A stretch of DNA of 64,000 bases from Candidatus Eisenbergiella intestinipullorum (GTDB lineage: Bacteria > Bacillota > Clostridia > Lachnospirales > Lachnospiraceae). Below the pieces are notes generated by a model. The model searched no databases, was not told the DNA's origin, and saw only the letters and a program-made list of their open reading frames with translations. Made by a program: the position numbers and the translations under genes. This document shows positions 56,764 through 64,000 of this stretch, piece by piece; the stretch's first letter is position 1; every line of letters begins with the position of its first letter. The stretch spans positions 1 through 64,000 of the forward strand of contig DWWH01000050.1 in NCBI GenBank assembly GCA_019119815.1, given 5' to 3'.

Positions 56764-56808
56764 GAAAAAGGACAGGAAAAAGGCCTTTCAGCCCTTCCTG
56801 TCCTTTTC
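56764..56808 (-). terminator. Terminator of the esterase gene
   Basis: The arms AAAAGGACAGGAA and TTCCTGTCCTTTTT form a strong stem that begins inside the last esterase codons. T-run on the minus-strand exit. Confidence 0.85.
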
Positions 56809-57597
56809 CAGGATCCCCTGAATCCATTCCAGCACCCGCTCGATTCCGGCATCCCAGTATTTCCACTGATGGTCCCCATCCGCTTCCTCCCAGGTCAGAT
56901 CATAGCCCATTTCCCGCAGGAAGTCCCTGAGCCGGAGATTATCCTGATAGAGAAAATCCTGTCTGCCGCACCACTGATAAAGCTGCGGCAGGCGCCCGCC
57001 CTTCTCTGCCGCCCGCTCTGCCAGACAGAACAGATCGTCTCCGCTCCCTCTGACCTGCCTGTTTCCATAAACCGGTCTGAACGCATCCGGTCCGCCTTTT
57101 GCCTCTTTCCGGATCCGGTCCGCCAGCGCGGCCACATCCACCGCGCCGGAAAGGGAAGCTGCCGCCCGGAACCGCTCCGGGAAGGCCAGCGCCAGCTTCA
57201 GCGCTCCATATCCGCCCATGGACAGCCCTGCGGCAAACGTCTTTTCCGGATCATCCGTCATATTCGGGAAAAGATCCCTGCATATCCCGGGAAGCTCTTC
57301 TGAAATATAGGTCCAGTAGCGGAAACCAATCTCCATATCCGAATAAAAGCTCAAATGCGCCGCCGGCATGATCACGATGATGCCCTTATCGCTGGCATAC
57401 CGCTCCACGCTGGTTCTTCTGGCCCATACCGTATGGTCGCCGTTATAGCCGTGAAGCAGGTACAGCACAGGATAAGGCGGCGTAAAATGTCCGCCGTTCA
57501 CCGGATTTATGATATTGATGTTCTGCGGAAGGATGACATTGAGATTCACGCTCATATGAAGCACTTCCGAAAAACAGTCCACTGTCAGAAAAGCCAT
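56788..57597 (-). CDS. Alpha/beta-hydrolase esterase (esterase D/EstA-like)
   Basis: A 269-residue serine esterase without a signal peptide. The oxyanion region is [16 protein letters not shown]; the nucleophile is Ser in [14 protein letters not shown]; the His is in [11 protein letters not shown] near the C-terminus. The pattern matches tributyrin esterase and esterase D proteins, which cleave short acyl esters or sugar acetates. ATG 57597 has GGAGGAG; codons upstream in the frame are leader. It lies downstream of the ugpQ-like gene after a strong hairpin at 57618-57657, so cotranscription is doubtful. Confidence 0.9.
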   Translation of the reverse strand: MAFLTVDCFSEVLHMSVNLNVILPQNINIINPVNGGHFTPPYPVLYLLHGYNGDHTVWARRTSVERYASDKGIIVIMPAAHLSFYSDMEIGFRYWTYISEELPGICRDLFPNMTDDPEKTFAAGLSMGGYGALKLALAFPERFRAAASLSGAVDVAALADRIRKEAKGGPDAFRPVYGNRQVRGSGDDLFCLAERAAEKGGRLPQLYQWCGRQDFLYQDNLRLRDFLREMGYDLTWEEADGDHQWKYWDAGIERVLEWIQGILEKDRKG

Positions 57598-57617
57598 ATT
57601 TCTTCTCCTCCATTCAG

Positions 57618-57657
57618 CCTGCGGCGGCCCGGGAATCCATGCTCCCGGGCCGCCGGT
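57618..57657. other. GC-rich hairpin between ugpQ-like and esterase genes
   Basis: CGGCGGCCCGGGA pairs perfectly with TCCCGGGCCGCCG. There is no T-run on the minus strand, so it is more likely an mRNA stability element than a terminator. Confidence 0.55.
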
Positions 57658-57677
57658 TTCTTTTTCCATTGCCTGTT

Positions 57678-58502
57678 TCAGACTGCCTGTGCGGCCAGAT
57701 CGGGCCGGTTGGTGATGATGCCGTCGCAGCCCGCTTCGGCCAGCGCGCGCATTTCCTCCGGCCTGTCGCAGGTATAAGGATTCACACCGATTCCCCTCTC
57801 ATGCATCTTCTGCACCAGTTCCGGATTTTCCAGCACACTGTGATAATCGGGATGCAGATAATCCGGCCTGTAGGGCAGGCTGTCCACCAGCTCAATGAGC
57901 GTATGCCTCTCTCCTGCCTTCTCCAGTACCGCTCTCCAGTCCGAAACCGGATATTTTGCTGCAAACACCGCAGAAAATTCTCTCAGAAGTCCCTGCATTT
58001 TTTCCTGAAAGGTCAGAAGCCCCACTCTGCAGGAGCCGTCTCTTTTCTTCAGCTCCCCCAGCAGTCCGGCATCGAAGGAGGAGTAGATGATTCGGTCCTC
58101 CATTTTGCTTTTTCTCACAGTCTCCAGCGTCTTTTCCACAAAATATTCCCGCCTGTCCAGAGGGGCTTTCAGTTCCAGGTTGATGATTTCCATGTCCTTC
58201 AGGATGGGAAGAAGCTCTGAAAGCGTCAGAATCCGCTCTCCCGCAAACTCCTCTCCCCTGTGCAGCCCGAAGTCATACTGCTTCAGCTCCTGGGTTTTCA
58301 TCAGAGCAATCGCGCCTCTGCCGTTTGAGGTATCGTCGATATAGTAATTATGATGAATTACGATTTCCCCGTCGGCTGTCAGCTGCAGGTCCGTTTCAAT
58401 TCCATCCGCCTTCAGCTCATACGCCTTCAGAAAGGCGGCCCTGGTGTTCTCGGGGGCATGGAAAGATGCCCCCCTGTGCGCCATAATCCTTATGTTATTC
58501 AT
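57678..58502 (-). CDS. ugpQ: Glycerophosphodiester phosphodiesterase
   Basis: A 274-residue GDPD-family hydrolase releasing glycerol 3-phosphate from glycerophosphodiesters. Catalytic motif: IMAHRGASFHAPENT, GIETDLQLTADGEIVIHHN, and INLELKA for the third metal ligand. No signal peptide, so cytoplasmic like UgpQ. ATG 58502 overlaps the stop of the binding-protein gene (ATGAATAA); an in-frame ATG at 58514 is possible. It is the last gene of a complete ugp cluster, which supports the substrate assignment. Confidence 0.93.
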   Translation of the reverse strand: MNNIRIMAHRGASFHAPENTRAAFLKAYELKADGIETDLQLTADGEIVIHHNYYIDDTSNGRGAIALMKTQELKQYDFGLHRGEEFAGERILTLSELLPILKDMEIINLELKAPLDRREYFVEKTLETVRKSKMEDRIIYSSFDAGLLGELKKRDGSCRVGLLTFQEKMQGLLREFSAVFAAKYPVSDWRAVLEKAGERHTLIELVDSLPYRPDYLHPDYHSVLENPELVQKMHERGIGVNPYTCDRPEEMRALAEAGCDGIITNRPDLAAQAV

Positions 58503-59850
58503 TGAGCAGTTCATTTCCCTTCGCCTCCAGCTCTGCCAGCGTGGTATCCACGTCCGCGTCGTTTACCATGATTTCCGCCATCGCGTCCGTCAGCTCCTCC
58601 TGGAATTCCACGTATCCGGGGTTATTGGGTCGGCCGGAAGAAATCGCAAGCTGATCCAGGGCCACCTTGTACTGCGGATACTGTTCGTACCATTCCACCA
58701 TCTTTTCATCCTCTACCGCGCTCTTTCTGGTGGCAAGGTATCCGGTTACGATGCTGGCTTCCACCGTCTCATCAACGGAGGTCATGAATTTGATGTACTC
58801 CCAGGCCGCGTTCTGCTCCTCCTCGGAAAGGCCGCTCAGCATGGCGATGTTGCATCCGCCCGTAGTCACGCCGAACTGGGTTCCCTTGGGAATGAAAGCG
58901 GTCTGCAGGCCAAATCCCAGCTCATCCGCCACAGAAAGCATCTGGCTCAGCCCGCCCGTGGACTGGAAGAAGAATGCCGCATCCTGGTTCATCAGATCGG
59001 CGCTCATCTTATCCGCCTCCGCATAAGGGTACAGATGCGCAAGCCCTCTGTCGCGCAGATCCTTGAAATAATTGATGACGGTTCTGTCCACCTCATTGTC
59101 CACCGTGCACTGCGTTTCATCCTCATTTACGGTAAACCCGCCCCAGGTCAGCATGAACGCTTCATGGAACCAGTAATTGACCGGCATGGAAATTCCGTAT
59201 TTTCCGGTGGCCTCGTTCACCTTTTCACTCGCCTCGGCCACATCGTCCCAGGTCTCAATCTCCTCCGGATTCACTCCGGCTTCCTCCAGAAGGGAGGTGT
59301 TCATATAAAGGATGGAAGTGGAACGAAGGAACGGAAGGGCATAGCAGGAATCGTCGATGTAGCAGTTGTACAGCAGTCCGTCATGAAAATCGCTCATATC
59401 CATGCCGTCCGCCTCGATCCTGTCATCCAGGCTCTGAATCATTCCGCCCTCCGCGAACAGACCGACTGAACCGATTTCCAGAACGGTCAGCTGGGGAGCC
59501 GTTCCTGCAATATAAGCCGCCTGCAGCTTCTGGTGCAGGTCCGTATATTCACCCTGATATTCCGCCGTCACATGGATGCCCTTTTCCGCTCCCACCGTGC
59601 TGTTGAACCGTTCCGTCGCCTCATTGATATAGGTTTCCACCGTGTCGGAATTGGCATACCAGAAGGTCAGTTCAATGGGGGAGCTTCCATCCGCGGAGGC
59701 GCTCTCCTGCGCCGTACTCTCCTGCGAAGCCGTTCCGGAAGAAGCGGCCTGAGAGGAACCCTGTGTGCCCGTCGCGCCGCAGCCGATTGCGGAAACAGAC
59801 ATGGCCGCAGCCGCCAGTAATGCCATCATTTTATGGATCTGTCTTTTCAT
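58495..59850 (-). CDS. ugpB: Glycerol-phosphate ABC transporter substrate-binding lipoprotein (UgpB-like)
   Basis: A 451-residue family 1 binding protein. The signal peptide ends in the lipobox SAIGC, followed by a Ser/Ala/Gln-rich tether. The mature protein shows HVTAEYQGEYTDLHQKLQAAYIAGTAPQLTVLEIG, which parallels E. coli UgpB ([32 protein letters not shown] in pattern). It would capture glycerol 3-phosphate or glycerophosphodiesters. A sugar specificity cannot be excluded from sequence alone, but the linked ugpQ favours it. AGGAGAG precedes ATG 59850. Confidence 0.9.
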   Translation of the reverse strand: MKRQIHKMMALLAAAAMSVSAIGCGATGTQGSSQAASSGTASQESTAQESASADGSSPIELTFWYANSDTVETYINEATERFNSTVGAEKGIHVTAEYQGEYTDLHQKLQAAYIAGTAPQLTVLEIGSVGLFAEGGMIQSLDDRIEADGMDMSDFHDGLLYNCYIDDSCYALPFLRSTSILYMNTSLLEEAGVNPEEIETWDDVAEASEKVNEATGKYGISMPVNYWFHEAFMLTWGGFTVNEDETQCTVDNEVDRTVINYFKDLRDRGLAHLYPYAEADKMSADLMNQDAAFFFQSTGGLSQMLSVADELGFGLQTAFIPKGTQFGVTTGGCNIAMLSGLSEEEQNAAWEYIKFMTSVDETVEASIVTGYLATRKSAVEDEKMVEWYEQYPQYKVALDQLAISSGRPNNPGYVEFQEELTDAMAEIMVNDADVDTTLAELEAKGNELLNE

Positions 59851-59929
59851 CTTCTCTCCTGTCCGCGCGTTTCGCGCTTTCTTTTTTCTTTCACTGTTAA
59901 CTGCTCAGCCATTCCGGGCCTGATCTGAC

Positions 59930-60751
59930 TCATTTTACGCCCGTATAGGCAAATGCCTTCAGAATCTGCTTCTGCGCCAGGACAAAGGCCAGCAGAATGG
60001 GAACCAGCATGATCAGGTTGCCCGCCATGACGATATGATTCGCAACCCCTCCGTCCACATCCCGGAGCGCCGTAATTCCCACGGGAAGCGTACGGACCGC
60101 ATCGCTGGTCGTCAGCACCTTCGCCCAGAAATAATCGTTCCAGGTACCGATAAAGGTCAGAAGGGCCAGCGTAGCGACCGTGCTGCGGGACATGGGAAGC
60201 ATGATCCGGAACATGATTTTCAGCTCTCTCGCCCTGTCCATGCGCGCCGCTTCGATCAGCTCCTTCGGGATCTGCATGAAGTTCTGACGCAGCATAAAAA
60301 TACCGAAGGCGCTGGCTGCCTGCGGAAGGATCAGCGACCAGTAGGTGTTGATCAGCCCCAGCCTGCTCAGGATCAGAAAGACCGGAAGAAATACCAGCTG
60401 CGCCGGTATCATGGTAGTGGCGAGAACCGTTCCGAAAAGCACGCCCTTTCCCCTGAAATCATATCTTGCAAAAGCGTACGCGGCCGGAACCACCGTCACC
60501 AGCTGCAGCACCAGCACTCCCAGGGTGACGATCACGCTGTTTTTAAAATAATGTAAAAATTCAATGGATTCAAAGGCCGTAACAAAATTGATAAACTGCG
60601 GGTTGGACACCCAGAAAACCGGCGGCGACTGCAGCGTCTGCCCAAGGGTCTTGATCGACGTCAGCGCCATCCAGTAGAAGGGGATGAAAAAGATCAGGAA
60701 CAGAACCGCGTTCAGGAACCATCTCCCCGTTTTTTTAACTGCCTGTTTCAT
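59930..60751 (-). CDS. ugpE: ABC transporter permease (UgpE-like)
   Basis: A 273-residue permease with six helices. The EAA loop is ELIEAARMDRARELKIMFRIMLPMSRSTVATLAL, and the C-terminus is typical of the MalG/UgpE type. ATG 60751 is chosen because GGAGG lies five bases upstream within the codons after the alternative ATG at 60763. It pairs with the UgpA-like permease. Confidence 0.92.
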   Translation of the reverse strand: MKQAVKKTGRWFLNAVLFLIFFIPFYWMALTSIKTLGQTLQSPPVFWVSNPQFINFVTAFESIEFLHYFKNSVIVTLGVLVLQLVTVVPAAYAFARYDFRGKGVLFGTVLATTMIPAQLVFLPVFLILSRLGLINTYWSLILPQAASAFGIFMLRQNFMQIPKELIEAARMDRARELKIMFRIMLPMSRSTVATLALLTFIGTWNDYFWAKVLTTSDAVRTLPVGITALRDVDGGVANHIVMAGNLIMLVPILLAFVLAQKQILKAFAYTGVK

Positions 60752-60802
60752 TTCTGCCTCCATTTTCCCGTCGTGTCTGCGCGCCTTCCGGCGCGGACGG
60801 AT

Positions 60803-61768
60803 TTATTGATAGTGCACCTTTTTCTGCAGCACCGCGAAATAGATCAGCGTCATGAGGCCCACGATCAGCATCAGAACCACTCCCATCGCGGACGCATATC
60901 CCGTATTGTAATAAACGAATCCCTGCTGATACAGTTCATAAACCAGCGTATTGGTGGAATCCGCAGGTCCGCCGGCCGTCATAAGGGAAACGCACTCAAA
61001 GGTCTTGAAGGAGCCGATGATCCCCGTCAGCACCAGGAAAAACAGCGTTGGTGAAAGCATGGGAAGCGTAATTTTGAAAAAGACTGCCGCAGGCTTCGCC
61101 CGATCCAGCGCCGCCGCTTCATACAGATAACCGGGAATCCCCTGCAGCGCCGCAACGAAGATCAGCACATAATATCCCAGGCTTTTCCATACGTTTACAA
61201 TTACCAGCGACAGCATGGCCACCTTCGGATCACCCAGCCAGTTTACCGGATCTGCGCCGAACAGGCTCAGCACAAAATTGAACAGTCCCCGATCCTCATC
61301 CATCATCCACATCCAGATAAAGGAAATGGAAACCAGAGAAACGATATTCGGCAGGAACATCACGTTCTGCAGAATCCTGTTGATTCTGGTATTCTTTTTC
61401 AGATACAGGGCGATCGCCAGGCTGAGAACGATGGATGTCGGCACCAGCATCAGCATGAAACGGAAGGTATTCCCAAGCACCTTCCAGAAGTCCCGGTCCG
61501 TAAACATGTCCACATAATTTTCCAGGCCGATGAACTTCATGTCCGCAATCATGTTCCAGTCAAAAAAGCTGACATACAGCATGTAAAAGACCGGATAAAT
61601 CACAAAGACCGTAAAAATAACCATCGCCGGAAGGATCATCAGATAGGGCAGGCACCTGCGGCGGAAAAGGCTTCCCGTTTTTCTTTTTCCCAAAGCCGCG
61701 TTCTTTTTCCAGGAAAGGGCTCCCGCTCTTATGTCCGGCGTTTTTACCAGATTTCCAGCTGCATTCAT
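60803..61768 (-). CDS. ugpA: ABC transporter permease (UgpA-like)
   Basis: A 321-residue permease with six helices (LPYLMILPAMVIFTVFVIYPVFYMLYVSF begins the first). The EAA loop is YLYEAAALDRAKPAAVFFKITLPMLSPT. ATG 61768 has GAGG six bases upstream; the longer frame to 61825 overlaps nothing essential but lacks a site. Forms the channel with the UgpE-like subunit. Confidence 0.92.
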   Translation of the reverse strand: MNAAGNLVKTPDIRAGALSWKKNAALGKRKTGSLFRRRCLPYLMILPAMVIFTVFVIYPVFYMLYVSFFDWNMIADMKFIGLENYVDMFTDRDFWKVLGNTFRFMLMLVPTSIVLSLAIALYLKKNTRINRILQNVMFLPNIVSLVSISFIWMWMMDEDRGLFNFVLSLFGADPVNWLGDPKVAMLSLVIVNVWKSLGYYVLIFVAALQGIPGYLYEAAALDRAKPAAVFFKITLPMLSPTLFFLVLTGIIGSFKTFECVSLMTAGGPADSTNTLVYELYQQGFVYYNTGYASAMGVVLMLIVGLMTLIYFAVLQKKVHYQ

Positions 61769-61834
61769 TCCATACCTCTTTTCTGCCGCCGCGGGCGGCA
61801 TTTCTGCTTCGGACGGCCGTTTCATTCCAGCCGC

Positions 61835-62857
61835 TTATGCCCGGAGCCGTTCTTCCTTTTTGTCAAAAAAGCAGATGCTGTTTCTGGGAACCCAGACTCT
61901 GATATGCCCCTGATGATGAGCGTCCGTATGATAATCCCTCGCCTGAATGCAGCCCTGCGGCGTATCCAGCTTATAAAGGATTTCCGCCCCCAGCATCTCG
62001 CGGGTGAGCACATTTCCCTCCAGCATAATGCTGTCCGGCGTTTCGCCGAATTCCACATGCTCCGGCCGGAAGCCCGCCCATACCGCCTGCTCCGGGAATT
62101 TCCAGGAAGCGGGGCAGCAGCCCGTCTCCAGCACATTCATCGGCGGGGTTCCGATGAACTTTGCCGTAAACACATTTTCCGGATCCCTGTAGATTTCCTC
62201 CGGACTTCCCTGCTGCATGATTTTTCCCTCATGCATCAGTACGATATGGCTTCCCATGGACATGGCCTCCGCCTGGTCATGAGTCACATACACAAACGTG
62301 GTTCCCAGCTTCTGGTGCAGCTCGATCAGCTCCGTACGAAGCTGTGCCCGCAGTCTCGCGTCCAGATTGGAAAGCGGCTCGTCCATGAGAAATACCTGAG
62401 GATTCTTCACCAGCGCCCTCGCCAGCGCTACTCTTTGACGCTGTCCGCCGGAAAGCGCGTTGGGCTTCCGTTTCATATATCCGTTCAGCCCCGTAATCTC
62501 CCCGATCTCCTGAATCCTTCTGTTTCTCTCCGCTTTCGGAACTCCGGCGTTTTTCAGACCGAATTCGATGTTTCCTCTCACCGTCATCGTGGGATAGATC
62601 GCATAATTCTGAAAAACCATGGCGATATCCCTTTCCCCCGGAGGAACATCCTTCATATCCTCTCCGTTAATGCTCAGCGTTCCGCCGCTCACTTCCTCCA
62701 GCCCTGCGATCATCCGCAGGGTGGTGGACTTTCCGCAGCCGGACGGCCCGAGCAGTATGGTAAAACTCCCTTCTCTGATATCCAGGTTCAGATCCTCAAT
62801 GACCTGAACGCCCCTGTCATAGCATTTGTCAACGTGTTCCAGACTGATCTTATTCAC
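61835..62857 (-). CDS. ugpC: ABC transporter ATP-binding protein (UgpC-like)
   Basis: A 340-residue ATPase of the CUT1 class. Walker A GPSGCGKST, Q-loop FQNYAIYP, signature LSGGQRQRVALARAL, Walker B VFLMDEPLSNLD and a C-terminal TOBE domain (WAGFRPEHVEF). The start is GTG 62857, before NKISLEHV, with AAAGGA seven bases upstream; the longer frame to 62956 is not family-like. It is the first gene of ugpC-A-E-B-Q. Repeats resembling Pho boxes lie in its leader. Confidence 0.93.
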   Translation of the reverse strand: MNKISLEHVDKCYDRGVQVIEDLNLDIREGSFTILLGPSGCGKSTTLRMIAGLEEVSGGTLSINGEDMKDVPPGERDIAMVFQNYAIYPTMTVRGNIEFGLKNAGVPKAERNRRIQEIGEITGLNGYMKRKPNALSGGQRQRVALARALVKNPQVFLMDEPLSNLDARLRAQLRTELIELHQKLGTTFVYVTHDQAEAMSMGSHIVLMHEGKIMQQGSPEEIYRDPENVFTAKFIGTPPMNVLETGCCPASWKFPEQAVWAGFRPEHVEFGETPDSIMLEGNVLTREMLGAEILYKLDTPQGCIQARDYHTDAHHQGHIRVWVPRNSICFFDKKEERLRA

Positions 62858-62968
62858 ACTGCATCCTTTCTTTCCTTCCTCCAATCCACAGGAAGGAGAC
62901 AAAAACCGCAATCTTTTTACCAACGCTGCCATTTTAGCATCAGCTTTTTTGTGCATCTATCACACTCA

Positions 62969-63045
62969 GGTAAATTTCTGTAAACTGCAGTCAAAGAATG
63001 TAAATTTCATTTAAGCTTTTTATGAAAATGCTAAACCTCTGTAAA
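62969..63045 (-). promoter_or_regulatory. TTTACA repeats resembling Pho boxes
   Basis: On the minus strand TTTACA (or TTTACC) occurs at 62969-62974, 62979-62984, 62999-63004 and 63040-63045, the first three spaced 10 and 20 bases apart, that is on one helix face. PhoP/PhoB-type boxes in Gram-positive bacteria have TT(A/T)ACA-like direct repeats. Phosphate starvation control would suit a ugp operon. Confidence 0.5.
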
Positions 63046-63059
63046 TTTTCTTTATTTAC

Positions 63060-63082
63060 AAAAAAAGCCGGCCTCTGGCCGG
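63060..63082 (-). terminator. Terminator of the rhamnose-reductase-like gene
   Basis: CCGGCC at 63068-63073 and GGCCGG at 63077-63082 form a stem followed on the minus strand by CTTTTTTT. Confidence 0.8.
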
Positions 63083-63188
63083 TTTCAACTCCCGAAAAAG
63101 AATGTCCGCAGAAAGCCGCATTTCCTCCGCTTCCTTCTGCAGACATCCTTTTTTCTGTTTCCCTATTGATTTTATGTATTCTCCGGCC

Positions 63189-64000
63189 TCACCCTTCGGC
63201 AGCCAGAAATCTCCGCAGTCCCTCCGCGGAATCCGGGAACGCCGTCCTTTCGGATTCCGCGCTTTCCGCCTGTGCCGTCTTTTCCGGCCACATGGCGAGG
63301 TTGCGCAGCCCGCCCTTTCCTTCCTGCGGCTCCGCCAGACCGCCCATGCCGAACTCCTCCAGCACAGCCCGGACCGTTTCATACATGCTGCCCGAGGAAG
63401 GGCTTCCGAAATTATATCTTCCGGCCGGGAACGCCCACGCGTCCTCCATCCGGCGCACCACCTCTTCCACGTCCGTCACGCCGCGGTAGTCTGTGGTAAG
63501 AAAGGTCTGTTTCCTTTTTTCCTGAAGCATGCTCTGAAGCACAGCGGCCAGATTTCCCTTTCCTCTCTGCCGCTCCGCTTCCGTCAGCTTCCCGTACATC
63601 CAGGTCAGCCGGAGAATCACGCTGTCCGGCTGTTCCGCCAGACAGGCCTCCTCCGCCATCAGCTTATGCTTCCCATATACCGGGAGCGGCCGGCAGATTT
63701 CCGTCTCCCGGTGGGGGCGCAGAAATTCCTCTCTGCTCTCCCCTTCCTCCATCTTCCGGAAATACACCTGATCCGAACTGCACATGACCATGCGCGCTCC
63801 CGCCATTTTGCAGGCCCGGGCCAGGTACCGGGTTCCTTCCACGTTCACCCGCAGGGACAGCTCCGGATCCCGTTCACAGGCGCCCACATCGGAAATGGCC
63901 CCGCAGTGCAGAAGCACCCCGGGTCCGAAATCCTGCACCGCTTTCTTCACGCTCTCCTCCCGGCTGAAATCCAGCTCTTTATGAGAGGGCGCCCAGACCT
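63189..64000 (-). CDS. dTDP-4-dehydrorhamnose reductase-like SDR (5' end outside the window)
   Basis: A partial extended SDR of the RmlD type, 270 codons visible. The catalytic YxxxK is in PVYGKHKLMAEE, and the RmlD-like VWAPSHKELDFSREESVKKAV segment is read in frame up to the edge, so the GTG at 63950 is not the true start. The N-terminal NAD-binding GxxGxxG must lie beyond 64000. The C-terminus is rich in Glu and Ser. Likely acts in nucleotide-sugar or SAM-related metabolism; substrate unknown. Confidence 0.85.
   Translation of the reverse strand, partial: VWAPSHKELDFSREESVKKAVQDFGPGVLLHCGAISDVGACERDPELSLRVNVEGTRYLARACKMAGARMVMCSSDQVYFRKMEEGESREEFLRPHRETEICRPLPVYGKHKLMAEEACLAEQPDSVILRLTWMYGKLTEAERQRGKGNLAAVLQSMLQEKRKQTFLTTDYRGVTDVEEVVRRMEDAWAFPAGRYNFGSPSSGSMYETVRAVLEEFGMGGLAEPQEGKGGLRNLAMWPEKTAQAESAESERTAFPDSAEGLRRFLAAEG

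Larger units (their letters stand above)
62858..63188. other. Upstream region of the ugp operon
   Basis: This 331-base gap holds TGTAAA repeats at 62969-63045, a terminator at 63060-63082 serving the gene at 63189, and otherwise AT-rich sequence. No gene was seen. Confidence 0.6.

Noticed and set aside
58495..62857. General sugar importer for the ABC system
   Set aside because: Possible by ATPase class, but the overlapping ugpQ-like gene and UgpB-like binding motif favour glycerol phosphates.

Overview
The window looks like chromosome of a fermentative Clostridia, most likely a Lachnospiraceae-type gut bacterium. The evidence is strong AGGAGG-type ribosome binding sites, lipobox-type substrate-binding proteins, many carbohydrate and peptide transporters, a fused Amt-PII protein and no sign of an outer membrane. 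No rRNA, tRNA, CRISPR array, phage or complete insertion sequence was seen. All coding calls come from reading protein motifs by eye; no database search was possible.

Layout. 0-4.5 kb: a sugar locus (ROK kinase, DeoR regulator, organophosphate-type MFS carrier, TIM-barrel isomerase). 4.6-10.6 kb: ABC-F ATPase, a RelA/SpoT-like synthetase with a HEPN-like tail, endonuclease III, an AlbA/Schlafen-type ATPase and an HD phosphohydrolase. 10.7-13.1 kb: a MITE-like element (second copy at 1-135), a GPH sugar symporter and a PIG-L deacetylase. 13.2-20.4 kb: a ferritin-like protein, a HelD-type motor carrying a C-terminal GH31 N-domain-like module, and a lipoprotein/DUF4173/XRE/DUF2975 operon. 20.6-28.6 kb: sulfatase with divergent LacI regulator, MgtC, GH2 beta-galactosidase and RlmI.

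28.9-48.7 kb is visibly more AT-rich and reads as one amino-acid/peptide catabolic cassette: MATE exporter, two HisC-like aminotransferases, TetR regulator, D-2-hydroxyacid dehydrogenase, Amt-PII, M24 peptidase, an Opp peptide transporter with two binding proteins, M29 aminopeptidase and two DUF4438 proteins. Peptides would enter through Opp and be cut by M24 and M29 enzymes. The aminotransferases and dehydrogenase could turn the amino acids into 2-hydroxy acids, MATE may export a product, and Amt-PII would handle ammonium. Palindromes of the form TTAnnCGCGnnTAA and shared terminator-plus-palindrome leaders tie the units together. This is the best candidate for an undescribed system.

48.7-64 kb returns to higher GC: a histidine kinase with an ABC exporter but no response regulator, glycogen phosphorylase with 4-alpha-glucanotransferase, an esterase, a complete ugp-type glycerol-phosphate system (ugpC-A-E-B-Q) under TGTAAA repeats resembling Pho boxes, and a truncated rhamnose-reductase-like gene at the edge.
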